A stretch of 64,000 nucleotides of DNA from Delphinus delphis (GCF_949987515.2 NC_082687.1:22304148-22368147); one strand, 5' to 3'; positions 34,479-46,110 are shown, counted from the first letter of the stretch. A program made the numbers and translations. Notes: generated from the sequence alone by a model not told the origin.

Positions 34479-34826
34479 AGGGGGGAAGGCCAGTTATGGG
34501 CAGTGACCAGGAAAATCACAATAAACAAGGGTGTGATGGTTATACAGATTTAACAAGGGTATGATGGTTACACAGATTTAAGTCCCTGCCTTCTCCACTG
34601 TTAAGTGTTTCTAGAGAATTGGTCCTCCTCTGCTTCCTGGTACAGTGAAGAGACACCCTTAAAATTGAGATTTCCCTTATAAATGTGTATTTCTCTTATA
34701 AAGGGATAGCTACTTGGTTTTCAGAGCTTTTTCTGTGTGTGCTGTTTCTTATAAATAACCTGCTCAAGATAATCCTTATGCCAAAGAGGCATATTTTGGG
34801 GTGGCAAATTCTAATCCCCTTCAGGT
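34479..34826 (+). mobile_element. Possible solo ERV LTR
   Basis: The block starts TGTAGGGGGG, contains 'cttataaagggatag' (TATA-like) and 'ttataaataacctgctcaag', and ends 'ctaatccccttCA'. TG...CA ends and layout suggest an LTR, but I cannot name the family. Flanking duplication is unclear. It contains a 28-bp tandem duplication at 34,526-34,581. Confidence 0.4.
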
Positions 34827-34896
34827 ATCTGTTTTGAGCTCTGCCGTTATTGCATATATCACAAGGTTTGAATCATCTAGTTTCCCTCTGCCCAAG

Positions 34897-35052
34897 TTTT
34901 TTTTGTTTTGTTTTGTTTTTTTGGCCACACACATGGCTTGTGGGATCTTAGTTCCCAGACCAGGGATCGAACCCAGGCCCCCCGTGGTGAAAGTGTGGAC
35001 TTTCACCACCAGTGGTGAAAAAATCCTCACCAGTGGACTACCAGGAAATTCC
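34897..35052 (-). mobile_element. tRNA-type SINE with internal rearrangement
   Basis: The + strand shows a T/TTTTG-rich tail, 'ggatcttagttcccagacc' and 'agggatcgaacccaggcccc', and ends 'ggactaccaggaaattccc'. Between them a repeated 'gtggtgaaa' with an inverted copy replaces the usual 'gtggaagcgcagagtcttaa' stretch. Confidence 0.85.
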
Positions 35053-35159
35053 CTTTGTAAGATTTTGTATGACTAAAGCCACTCCTGGCAATAATGTTTT
35101 TTAGACTCTTTTAACCAGAGTAAGTGAGACTTAAGTTTACATTTCAGATTCTCCAGTAA

Positions 35160-35240
35160 TATTTTATATGAGGACTTTTTAATAAAAAATAAAATTTAAA
35201 TTTAATAAAAATTTAAAATTTTAAATTTAATAAAAAATCA
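35160..35240. repeat. AT-rich low-complexity repeat
   Basis: Repeated 'aaatttaataaaaa' units (about 35,191 and 35,224) with self-complementary 'aaatttaaatt' blocks. Confidence 0.7.
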
Positions 35241-35699
35241 AGTTGTAAATGACTCTTAGTAGGTGAATAGTTAATTGTTGTACAATTATTTCATAAAACA
35301 TCATTTTAAAATAATGTTTATTGCCATAGAGGAATGTTTATAACTCCTAAACATTAAAAGCACCGTACTAAAATGTTAGTGAATCAAACACAGAGCATAT
35401 TCCATGGCAAAAATAATTATTTGGCTGTTTTGGCTCCTTTCCTTCAATTAATGGAGTTTATTCCAGAAGAAAGTAATGTGTCTTCAATAGCACTTTGCAA
35501 GTGCGTTTTCTGGAATACAAGTTTTGTTAAAGATTAACTGGTATTCTACTGCAAAATGGTTCTTTGACGAATAAATTTGAGAAATAAGCCAAACAATATT
35601 AAACAGGATATTTTATTGCAGGATTCTCTAGAACTTTTAGTGTATTGGTAGTCATTTTGGACCTTAAAGAGAGAAAAACAGTTTATAATTTGGTGAAAT

Positions 35700-36300
35700 C
35701 CAATTATTTCCCTGTTTTCTTTCATAGTTAGTACTTCTTGTGTGCTAAGAAATCTTTACCTACCTCAAGATTGCAAAGCATTTTATCCTATGCTTTCCTC
35801 TGGAACGTTTATACTTTTAACTTTTACACTTTGGTCTATGAACCATTTGTGTTAATTTTTACGAATGATGTTTGTTAGGGAAATAAAAATTTTTTTTTCC
35901 AGTAAAAAGCTCAGTTGTTCGTATATCACTGGTCGAAAAGATTATCTTTTCACTCTCTTACCTTGGCATAATTGTTAAGACGAATCGGCCATGCATGTGT
36001 AAACGTTTTCTGTACTCTTCATTCTGTTCCTTTGATTTGTCTACCTTTACGCCATTACCACACTGCTTTGGTCTTCATAAGTTTATATTAAGTGTTGATA
36101 TCTGGTAGTATAGATCCTCCAACACTGTTCTTTTTCAAAAGTGTTTTGCCTCTTCTAGGTCCTCTGTATTTGCATATCAATGTTCGAATCTGCTCATCAA
36201 GTTGTATAAGAAAGCCTGCTGGGATTGCCTGGAATCTGGAGAATTGACACCTTAACAACTTTGTATCTTCCAGTTAATGAATATGGTATTTGTCCCAACA
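35700..36300 (-). mobile_element. Old L1M ORF2 C-terminal fragment
   Basis: The + strand shows antisense ORF2 landmarks in order: 'tggtctatgaaccatttgtg' (usually 'gatccattttgagtt'), 'cattaccacactgctttggt', 'agtatagatcctccaacact', 'gttctttttcaaaagtgttt' and 'ggaatctggagaattgacac'. Highly diverged, with no usable frame. Confidence 0.75.
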
Positions 36301-36384
36301 TTTAGGTGAAGGGAGCCTAAGAGTCAAAGGCTTCTTTTCTCAGGAATTCTTTGTTTTAGAAGCTGTGGAGGGTGGTTGTCAATT

Positions 36385-36655
36385 TAGAGGTAGCAGAGTA
36401 CAGGGGTGAGGACTCAAGCTAGACTGCCTGAGGTCAGAGCCTTGCAGTGGGGCCACTCAATTGCATGTGAATTGCAGGCAAGTTGGGAAATTTCTCTGGG
36501 TCTTAGTTTCTCCATCAGTAAAATGGAGATAATAGTTGTTCATATATCATAGCACTGTTGCGAGGATTTAGTGAGCTAATATTTGTCTTAGTGGGCACCT
36601 GGGCACACCCTGTAGGAACTACAGAAGTAGTAGCTAGTATTGCTGCACCTCTGAG
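36385..36655 (+). repeat. MIR SINE, near full length
   Basis: 'gactgcctgaggtcagagcc', 'gtcttagtttctccatcag', 'taaaatggagataatagttg' and 'gcactgttgcgaggatttag' are collinear with MIR in + orientation. Confidence 0.88.
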
Positions 36656-36659
36656 AAAG

Positions 36660-37620
36660 CAGTAACTTAAGAAGCTCTTGAAAACTCAAGTAATCTGTAA
36701 GAGGAAGAGTATTCCTCTATTGTTAGGACCACCAAAAAGACAGAGGGGAGGAGCAACACTGAGGTAAGGCTTTAACCAAAATGGCAAATTCAGAGGTCCC
36801 AGGCTATGTTTTGCAAAGACCAGAAGATCAGCTTGTTCTTGGCCTGTGATTTGTTTCTTAGGAGAACTATAGATAAGGTCACAGTCATGGACTTTGAACA
36901 CTAAGTCAGATGAGCTAACTTTCAACTACTTCCACATAGTTTCCAAAGAAAACATTTATTTTAAAGACAACTAGCCAATTGGCTAACATTGTCTTTGGAA
37001 TGAAAAATCAGATATTAAAAATTTATTCAACTATGATTTTATTGTTAATTTTTTTAATTCAAAGAAAAATGATTATGGTCACTTCTGTGAGGTTTAGTTA
37101 ATTTTTACTTCTTTCCACATGGTAATTTTATTAGTTACCCTTAGGCAGTTTCAAATTATTTCCTCAATCTTGGTCTTTGTTTTTAATTTATACAGTGGAA
37201 TTTACTTGTTCATTGGTGTGAGCAATTTTCAATATCTTGTCAAACAGCCTGTGGCAACTGAAAATACAAGTGGCATACATTAGATGTCTCTGTTTGAGGC
37301 AGTGCAACAATAACATTATGCTGAATACCCAACCTCAGTCAATTGCAGGAATTTATATAACTAATTCAAAAATACTTTTTTTGGGGGTAATTGCGAAAAC
37401 AAATTTGACTTACATACTTGGGAGGCAAGTAGTTGAGCAAAGTCTCTCTTGTGGCCATCAGCAGTTTCAATTTCACTTTCTTGTCATTTATGTTATTTTA
37501 TCCCTGACTATTTTAATCTGACTAAAATGCTTTATATATCATTCAGCCCATCTTGTTCTAGAACTTACATATATTAGAAGCTTGTTCAATATCTGTAAAC
37601 CAATTTTATTCTTCTTATGT
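36660..37620. other. AT-rich, no gene recognised
   Basis: No assigned repeat. A 94-codon frame at 37,237-37,521 lacks any recognisable domain. Confidence 0.45.
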
Positions 37621-38340
37621 CTTCAGATTGTACTTTAAAGCTCGGCTCTATGAAGAAAATTCCCATCAGTTTCATAGCCCTGTGAAAACTTCTCCAATAG
37701 CTCAGAAAATTCATGGTGGCCATGTGTTAAAAGTGTGCTGTCAGACACTGATGTCTCTCAGCCCCAGGGACAGCTGGAGCCCCCAGGCTAGTGAGCCCCA
37801 TCTAAGAACAGCTTTTTCTAGTGCTCTTAGGCAGCCCAAGTGCAGCAGGATCTGGGAGGTAATGATGTGACCTCTGGCGGCAGTGATATTTGCCTCTGCT
37901 AGTTGGTGCTAAGTGAGGCCAATGACGGGTGGGCCTTACTATCTGGACAACTACTTCAGCCACCAGCTGCAGAATACGCAGCATCTGTAATGGGGCTGAA
38001 GGAGGTATGGGAGCTCATCTTGCGGGAGCCAAGAAGGACTGGACCAGTTCAAGTGGACGTGCAGACACAGATCCACTTCTCCATCATTAATTTCGATATT
38101 CACATATACACATAGTTTACCTTTGGGGCTGCTACATCTGTTGCAACAGAATCCAATCCAGCTGCAAGCCCAATCTCACTCAGGATGCATCCTCATTCTG
38201 CAAATCAGAGCTTCAGTGTATTGCTATGAAAAAGTCTGATTGGATTTGAAATTATTGGCATTATCACAAGAAAATTCAACATTACATTGTCTTGCACAGA
38301 AAGGAATGATTGCTTCATTTCTGTAAATATAATTTCCAAC
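37621..38340. other. Moderate-GC block of unknown origin
   Basis: GC content is higher than in the neighbours, just upstream of the CpG island. Two consecutive frames (37,628-37,870 and 37,903-38,115, +) have no family I recognise. A pyrimidine-AG at about 37,620-37,627 could be a splice acceptor, but this is weak. An old processed pseudogene or a conserved non-coding block are both possible. Confidence 0.35.
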
Positions 38341-38945
38341 TATGGTAAAGATTTGAATGGCTGTAAAAAAGTTTTTACATTTTCATCTCACTTATTTTAT
38401 TGATCATGACTATCTAGAGCTCATCTTTTTCATAAAAATGCAAAATGGTTTTATGTGGAACTTTATGTACATTTAATATTTAAATCTCTTCAAATATTTT
38501 TAAATTTTATTATAACATGTATGTAATACAAAGAAAAGTTAGTTAAATGTTTTACCAAGCTCCAGGGAGCCTTATTATTTCCGTGCCATGACTGAAAAAT
38601 TTGGGCAAGCAGCCTTCCGTTAGGGAATTTCAGTGATTCACACGTGTGCAAGGTTCTCCAAAGTGCTTCCAAAAACTGAAACCATTTCTGCAGGCTCTGA
38701 GGCACAAGGATCACTTAGCCTCAAAGAACTCAGTTCCTTCTTTTAACTGTAAAATCCTACAATAACAACATTTCACGTGGTCCCATTGTAATGTTTTACA
38801 CTGGACGACGCCCTAGGCTGGGAAAGTGGTCCACAGATAGGCACATTCGTTCATGTTCATTCACCCTCCGTGCCAACTACCTTGGACAAAGTAGTCGCCC
38901 AGGGGCCTTCCTCCCACGTTTTCTCTAGCAGGACTTCAGGGCCTT
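38341..38945. other. Upstream flank of the CpG island
   Basis: AT-rich at first, becoming mixed from about 38,800. No gene or repeat recognised. Confidence 0.45.
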
Positions 38946-38949
38946 CCTT

Positions 38950-40130
38950 CTTCTAGGCCGTAGAGAGTGTCAAGGTCTGGAGTAGCCGCCCATTCCGTCC
39001 GATCCAACGCATTTTTCCCTTTCCTCTGGCCAACTTGGTCACGCGCTGCTCCCAGGTCTCAGTCTCAGCCCGGGCAGCCTGGCGTGCCATGCCCGGCGCC
39101 CGTGGATGCGGCAGGTGGACTCCGGGCCACCTCCTCGCGCCTTCCCTGCAGGTGCCGCAGGAGGGATAGGCCAAGTCCCGGTCCAGCGTCCCTGCGAGGC
39201 GGGGCCGGCGCTCCTAGACCTCCTCCCTCTGGCCCTGCAGGTTCTGAGATCCCGGGCTTGGCAGCGGCGGCCACCTCCCTGGGGGCGGGGAGCCAGGCCA
39301 CCTGGGGCAGTCGGCCAAGGGCTGCCGCCACCCTCCCCTCCCTCAGCCTCCGCTGGGGGTGTTTATATTCGCCTCTCCTCTTTTCTCTTTCACTTTTCTT
39401 TTCGTTGGGAGTTGGGACTCCCTGGGTTCCAGGCGTCCAGGGGAACCCCAGCTGATTCATTCTTGGCCGCAGAGGCCCGACGCCCGGGAAGGGAGCCGGA
39501 CGACCGCGCCCGCCCCGCCTCGCTGCCCGCCGCCCGCAACTCTGTAGCCCGGACTCGATGGAGGTACAGAGCTTGGCTTCTCCGCTTTGGGAGGGGAGGT
39601 GCTGGTGGCTGAAAGGGCGAGGGAACTCTCCCCAAAAGCCTTCGCCTCGGACTCCTCCCAGCTCTGGCCGGACGCACGCGTCTCCCCACAACAGGCTACC
39701 GGCCGGGCCGCCCCGCCCTCTTTTGGGGAACGCTTGACCGCGACTTCGGTTTTCGGTGGCGCTCCGCGCGGAGGTATTTCCCCTTCTGACCCTTTATTGC
39801 CGTCGCGGGTTCTCCTCGCCATCCTCCGCTTCCAGCCGAGCACAGATTGCTCGTCCACTAGCGGGTCCCCGCTCGGCTCCGCCGTCGGCTCCACCGACTC
39901 CGCACCGGCAGGCGGAGGGCGAGGGACGCGCGCCTGGCCAGCCCAGCCCAGCTGCGGGGTTCGGAGAAAGCGAGGTCCGGCGGCACAGAGCGCTGAGTTC
40001 TGCACCTCATCGAGCTCAGAAAGTTCAAGAAAGGTACCGCAGCTCCCGCTTCTTCCCTGCCCCCTCCCAAACTCCCCGCCGGCTGGTGCCAACTTGAGTG
40101 TGAACCCAGCACGTCTGACTCTATCTTAGT
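38950..40130. promoter_or_regulatory. CpG island, probable promoter and first exon of an unidentified gene
   Basis: About 1.2 kb of GC-rich DNA dense in CpG (for example six CpG in 39,061-39,120) inside an otherwise AT-rich, CpG-poor window. GC boxes are visible at 39,198-39,206 (GGCGGGGCC) and 39,281-39,290 (GGGGGCGGGG). No TATA box is obvious, which fits a broad CpG-island promoter. A possible splice donor AAAG|GTACCG lies near 40,035 on the + strand. Overlapping open frames on both strands (up to 211 codons) are expected in GC-rich DNA and resemble no known protein. CpG islands usually mark 5' ends of genes. Transcript direction and gene identity cannot be decided from this sequence. Confidence 0.8.
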
Positions 40131-41745
40131 CAGTCAAATTACCCTCCTCTGCTTTGATCAGGACACTTAACCTTCCTTGGGAGAGGAATCTGCAAGAATG
40201 GTTACCGTTTGACAATCAGGCCTCCGTTTATATTATTTCCAGAAAATCAGTGCTAGAAACTTGGAAGAAATGCAGGAGACTTGTACTGCCGTGAAATCCT
40301 TATTCAAAGTGGCTTTAAATGAAAATCCAGTTAATTTTGTCAGGTGTTATTGAGACTCTTGCAAGTGTATGCAATGTGTTTGAATTTAGCTTATAATATA
40401 TTGAATTTAACTTGAATTTCTGTGCATTTAAAACTTTGTTATTTTCGAAGTATATGTAAGGCAAGATTAATTCTTCAGTGTTGCTTATAACAGATTCTTA
40501 AACAGGGTGAGTCAGAAGTTTAGAAACTGGAAGTGAAATGGTTGTCACTAGCTATCTCCATTATGTTTTTAAAAGCTACAGTCTAATGTTATGACACTGG
40601 TAATGGTATCTCCTTGTAACTGATAGGCATTCTTATCTTGTCAGTGGGCTTCTAGAGGCTTCTTTGACTTGATTGAATAAACAGATCAGATCTAGGTGGT
40701 TACAGCATCCTGCTGTGCAGATGTGGACTGTTCTATGGAAAGCATCAGGGTACAATATACATTAAACTCCTGTCATTTTTATTAAAAAGCAGTGTGGTGG
40801 GCATGATAGACAGAGGGAGGAGATACAAAGGGAAGAACACAAGGATATAGAAAGGAAAGGACTGAAGACAAAGCAATAGCCATTTTAGATTTAAAAAGTG
40901 ATGAAAAAATTTAAAGTTTTACTTCATAAAGTTAAGAAGTTTACAAAGTTCTGAAGGTTTGTTCTGGTTGTGTTTTAATGGCACACCCTTGTATTTCTTC
41001 CTCTGTTTTCTCCCGTCAAAGTTTTGGTCAGACTCAGAACAGCCTTTCCAGCAGTATCATCTGCTCTATGACAGAGTGACAGAGGGGTTAGGTTGGCCGC
41101 TGGACTTCTGGTAGGCAGAGTGTTCCCATACTTTTGGGTTCACTGTTCTCTGCTAATTTGGAGTGGGAACTCCAGAACCTGATTTGAAGCTACAATTTCT
41201 GGAATTAGGATTTTCCTACAGGTTACCAGTGGGTTTAAGAAAAACAATTTGATGCTTTCCGTTTAAATCCATGAAATTAATATGTAAATGTCAACAGCCG
41301 TATCACAGGACATAATGTTTGTCAGTGCAATACATGTTTATAAACTTCTTTGAAGGATGGGAGAAAGCAGTGGTCTAAAGTTTATTGAAATAGAATTTGA
41401 TAATTGAAGAATTTTAAATCCTGGAAGGTTCTCCATCTCAGGTTTGCTGGCTCTGGGTGGATTTCAGGAAGGCGGTGAACGAAGCTCTGAAATGTTGTGT
41501 AAAGGGGATTTTTTCTGAGGAAAATAGCCATAACTCTAATGAGTTTTTTAAATGAGTCTCGAACCCTAACAGTTTTTAAAGCATTTTAAAACTTAGAAAA
41601 CTGCCCTTTCTTCCTATCTTGCTTAGAGTTTACTGTTTAGCTGTATTCATTATGTAACTATTCTATTGAAGGTTAGTTAATGACAATACAGAGAGTACTG
41701 TTTTAGGTCCACAGCTTGACTATGGGAAATAATATGAATCATAGC
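40131..41745. other. Repeat-poor DNA after the CpG island
   Basis: No transposon recognised in about 1.6 kb, consistent with a first intron or upstream flank of the CpG-island gene. No convincing exon seen. Confidence 0.4.
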
Positions 41746-41749
41746 TAAC

Positions 41750-41958
41750 ACTTGTTGAATTCTTATTATGTACTGGATGTTGTTCCAAGTATGTGTTTAT
41801 TTTTAAAAAAATATCATAATAAACTTATGTGATGTAGGGACTGTATTTTATAACTGAAGAAATTGGAGCATAGAGTAGTAATTAAATAACTTTCCCAAAG
41901 TCACAGAGTGAGAAAGTGGTAGAGCTGGGGTTTGAACCCAGACAGATTTAAGAGCACC
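41750..41958 (-). repeat. MIR SINE
   Basis: The + strand reads 'cttgttgaattcttattatg', 'taactgaagaaattggagc', 'actttcccaaagtcacagag' and 'gagctggggtttgaaccca', the reverse complement of MIR. Confidence 0.88.
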
Positions 41959-42289
41959 GATATTTATGAAGGGTGATATTATTTCCATAGAAATAGTTCC
42001 CACAGTTTGACAGTGACAATCAACCACTATTTCATTTTAATGCGGAGTGCTATAATGATGGAACATTCATTTAAAATTAATGCTTATATGGTACTTGTAT
42101 AATTGACCTTATTAATTATATATTTAAAGATTATCTTTATGAGCAAATGATATTCACATGAGTGTCTATATGTGTTTGGTTCCTTGGAGAAAAATTTTTT
42201 TATGGTTCCTGAATGAAAACATTTGTCCAGTGTACATAGTTTTTGCTGGTAGAGCTTGGCAAATAGGCAAATGTGGATTGATCGATATG

Positions 42290-42358
42290 TCTGTATCTAT
42301 CTATCTATCTATCTATCTTTCTATCTATCTTTCTATCTACCTATATATCCATCCATCC
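42290..42358. repeat. (TATC)n tetranucleotide microsatellite
   Basis: About 15 TATC units with TTTC, TACC and CATC variants. The frame encoding YLSIYLS is an artefact. Likely polymorphic in length. Confidence 0.95.
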
Positions 42359-42359
42359 A

Positions 42360-43260
42360 AGTAAAAGGCTGGGATTCAGGGAGTGATCAGAAGACTCCCA
42401 TATCACAGTGGAAGTGGTGTAGTCAACTATTCGGGAAGTCCCCTTTTCAGAAGATTTTATGGTCTGAGGGTTGGCAAGAAGCCAACTCCTGTTTTTAACT
42501 CAGTATTAGTGCTTTGATTTATTTACCCAGCGATTACAGATTACTTCATGAGACTGTTGAGGCCGAGCATCGCTGATGTGTTGTTGGCTGCTATCCTATT
42601 TTATGGATTGGATGGAAAAATTCCATAGGAAAGTTGAGAGAACATTTGTGGGTTTTGCTCATAGTGTTTACTCCTATTTAATGGTAATGTTACTAACTAT
42701 AATCAATTTCATATATATTTATGATTATTTATTAACTTGCTACATGTCAGGGAATGTTACACTTTTTTTAAAAAAAAGTTATTCAGTGCCGGAATCAGAA
42801 ATAGGAAATAAGAGGCTCTTTGATCTCTGTTCATTTCAACGATAGTATTTGTACACAATTTCTATCTGGAGGCGGAGTATGTATACACACATATCTTCCA
42901 GTGTTTTATCCCGCTGCAAATCTAGTGGTGCCTGGCAGGTCATTTTTAGAAGCAGAGGACTATATATAGACCACATGAGAAGGAGTAAAAAAAAGTCAAT
43001 GCCTATAGTAGGTGATCATATTCTAAGTTGTTTCTTTTCCAGATGCTGAAGGAGAGTGACAGAAAATATTTTGTCAAGTAAAGGAATTGAAACCGAAAAT
43101 GATCCCAGAAGAGGAAAATATTAGGGCTGTAAGGTTGGGGGTGGGGAGACTCTAAGGTCATGACACACGAGCCCAGTGACATAGTCAGTGATCTCTGTAT
43201 CACTGAAGTCTCCTTACTGGGCCTCCTGCTTACATGCCTTTGGATAAAAATCTGGGACAG
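42360..43260. other. No gene recognised
   Basis: Mixed AT-rich DNA with short frames only. Confidence 0.45.
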
Positions 43261-43266
43261 GAACTA

Positions 43267-43497
43267 TGTTGACCCTTGAACAACAGGAGTTTGAACTGCG
43301 AGGTCCACTTATACAAGGCTTTTTTTTTTTACCGTAAATGCTGTGGTGTTACAGGATCCGTGGTTGGTTGAATCTGTGATGCAGAACCACGGATACGGAA
43401 GGACTGCGGTACCCAGGGCCTGCTGAAAATTACAGCGGATTTTCCACTGAGCGCAGTGTTGGCGCCCCTGACCCTGCTGTTGTTCAAGGGTTAGCTG
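43267..43497. mobile_element. Tigger-type DNA transposon, internally deleted (MITE-like)
   Basis: Terminal inverted repeats GTTGACCCTTGAACAAC (43,268-43,284) and its near complement at 43,479-43,495, flanked by TA at 43,265-43,266 and 43,498-43,499 as expected for pogo/Tigger elements. Only 231 bp remain, with no transposase. Confidence 0.85.
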
Positions 43498-43746
43498 TAC
43501 CCTTGGCAAACTGTTAGCCCTGACTGCCAGCATTTTCAAATAATATTTTTTAATTGAACGTCTTAGTTAGATATTTTACAATATATTTCCCCAACTTTTT
43601 TGCTCTCCTTACTCCTCAGCACCAAAAATAAGCATATACAGTGAGATTTCATTCTCTAAAATAAATAACTATATTGTTAAAATTATTCATTATATTATTT
43701 TAAATATTATTAGTACACAATTAACCAAACTATCCCATTCACTTTT

Positions 43747-44051
43747 CTTTATCTTTTTTTTTGGCTGCGTTGGGTCTTCGTTGCTGCGTGCGGGCTTTCT
43801 GTAGTTGCGGCAAGCAGGGGCTACTCTTCATTGTGGTGCAAGGGCTTCTTATTGCGGTGGCTTCTCTTGTTGCGGAGCACGGGCTCTAGGTGCGTGGGCT
43901 TCAGTAGGTGTGGCACACGGGCTCAGTAGTTGTGGCGCACGGGCTTAGTTGCTCCGTGGCATGTGGGATCTTCCTGGACCAGGGATCGAACCCGTGTCTC
44001 CTGCATTGGAAGGCGGATTCTTAACCATTGTGCCACCACGGAAGCACCCCG
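43747..44051 (-). mobile_element. CHR-1-like SINE, long form
   Basis: The + strand reads T tail, 'ttggctgcgttgggtcttcg', 'gtagttgcggcaagcagggg', 'gcacgggcttagttgctccg' and finally 'cattgtgccaccacggaagc'. The perfect target duplication cattcactttt is at 43,736-43,746 and 44,052-44,062. Confidence 0.95.
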
Positions 44052-44062
44052 CATTCACTTTT

Positions 44063-44695
44063 GATAAGTACTTATTAGCATAAAACTAAACTACATTGGA
44101 AATGATATCAGCGTAGAGGTGGGTAGTGTGGATATCACTGCTTTGACTAAAGAAGGTATCTCTAATATCAGTTTTTCCACTTGGCCCTGTATTTGGCACC
44201 TTGGACAGGCAAGGCGCATGGTAGGATTCTGGATGGGGGAGAGGTCCACCTTTCTTTCGTAAAATGGGAGAAGCATCATTATGAAAGAGGAAGCGGGGGG
44301 GGGGGGGAGAGAACTTGCTAGAAATCTGCTTTGCCTCAGGCACATTTCAGGCATATCACTTACACAAAGGGGCACCCAAGGAAGTAGTGGGTCTGGAAAT
44401 TCATTTCTTTAGAGCTCCCTGTGGTCATACAGACCTTGGAAAGTCATGGGGGTTCCCCAGGAGTGCCCGTCCCTCACTTTGAAGAGCTCTGATCTAGTTC
44501 AGCCTCATCCCCATCCCCTGCCCGTGGTTTCTGGACTGCCATGGTTCACTGTGCTTAAAAGAAAGTATGTGTGTTCACGCCTGGGGTGGCGGGGGGGGGG
44601 CAGTAAAGAAGGGAGTGTGGCTGCGATAGATGCTTCCCACTGAAAGGAGTGAGGAGTAAGTTCCAGTCGGTCTTGGACAGCCTTTGCCCCCTCAT
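44063..44695. other. Unique DNA with two G runs
   Basis: No gene recognised. G13 at 44,295-44,307 and G10 at 44,591-44,600. Confidence 0.5.
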
Positions 44696-44699
44696 CTCC

Positions 44700-44990
44700 A
44701 GTCATACCTGCTCTGCGCTCTAGACACACTTGCTGTATTCCTTGTCACTCCTTGTCAGCCTTCGAATGTCCTACTCACAAAGCCCACCGTCTCTAACTTT
44801 TGCTGCCCAGGCAGAATTATTCTCTCCCTGATACGAATTTATTTGGTGCTGTCTACATTCCCTTATAATAGCTTTTCTCTCTGTAAATTCATCTTCTTAT
44901 GTGCCTGTCTCTACACTTACGTTTTGAATAAAGACAGGACAGTGGGTCCCGTGTCCCCAGCCAGGGGCTGGACACATAGTTGACTTATAT
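44700..44990 (+). mobile_element. L2 LINE fragment
   Basis: Pyrimidine-rich L2-like text ending in 'gtccccagccaggggctgga' then 'cacatagttgac', which resembles the L2 3' end 'tccccagNgcctggcacatag'. Diverged. Confidence 0.55.
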
Positions 44991-45359
44991 TGACCTCAGT
45001 GATCACTGGACAATTTGACAGCTAAGCAGAGGCATGCAAAAGCAGGTAGGAAACCTAAGTAACACAGCAAAACACATCGCTGGAACGTTATAATAAAAAC
45101 ACTATCTTAGGAAAATAAGTCTGGGCTAGGATTTATTGAAGAAAAGAACAAATTGGAGCTGAGGAAACCAGCCAGAAATCTATTGCACTCATTCAGGGAT
45201 GTAGTCTCATTCCTATTATCTGCTCAAGGACACAGTTCTAGTAATTTTTCTTTTTTTTTTTAATTCATCATCAATTTTCTTCTCTGTCTAATGAGTCTTT
45301 CCCATTACCATGCAGGCATGCTATAATTTCTCCCATTAGAAACAAAAAACAAAAAGTCT

Positions 45360-46110
45360 CTGTTGACCTCATGTTTCTCTCCAGTTACCACCTGGTTTTT
45401 CTCTCCCCATTTTATAGGACAACTTTCAAAGTCAACCCTATTCTGTCTCCAGGGTCTCTCTTCTCATCCTCTCTTGACCCAGCCAGGCTGTCATCCCCAC
45501 TATTGTATGAAAAATGCACTTGTCAAAGGCACTAAGAACCCATGTTAAATCCAGTGATTAGTGCTGGGTTCTCTTCCTAGGTGCCCTGTCAGCAGAACTA
45601 GAAAGTTCTTCATTTGGCTTCCAGGCCATCCCCTCTCCTTATTGTCCTTTTTCCTCACCAGCACCTATTGCAGTCTCTTCTGCCAGTTCCTTGCTTTCTT
45701 AACCTCTAAATGTAGGCATCTGTGGGCTCAGTTCGTGACCTTTTCTCTGGCTGTGCTCAATCCCTTGGTGATCTCAATCTCATGGCTTTTGACACCTTCC
45801 CAAGTGGTGATTCATAAATTCATGTCTGGAGTCATGACTTTTCTCTGAACTCCAGACTCATACATAGAAGCCTCTTCACCATCTCTGATTGGATATCTAG
45901 TTCTCACTGGATTCCTGACTTAACCCCCAAAACTGCTTCTCCCACTGTCTTCTTCATCTCACAAATCCATTCTTGTAGCTGCATAGATCATTCTTGTTTT
46001 CTCACACCCCACATTTAATCTGCTAAATCATTCAGCTGTGCCTCCAAGATAGATCCCACATCTGACCTGCTTACCATCTTCACTGCTGCCACATGGGCCC
46101 AGGCCACCGT
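45360..46110 (+). mobile_element. L2 LINE, left part of a split copy
   Basis: Readable L2 blocks in order: 'gaactccagactcatacata' (about 45,846), 'ggatatctagttctcactgg', 'cacaccccacatttaatctg' (about 46,001), 'gtgcctccaagatagatccc' and 'tgggcccaggccaccgttaa' (about 46,095). The next expected L2 segment is found at 47,835, so the copy is interrupted. Confidence 0.75.

Noticed and set aside
38967..40129. Large overlapping open frames on both strands of the CpG island (up to 211 codons)
   Set aside because: GC-rich DNA has few stop codons. The products are Pro/Arg/Gly/Ala/Ser-rich, overlap in several frames and match no family I know.
43267..43497. Inverted repeats as a regulatory hairpin
   Set aside because: TA flanks and the TIR sequence identify a Tigger-type DNA transposon remnant.
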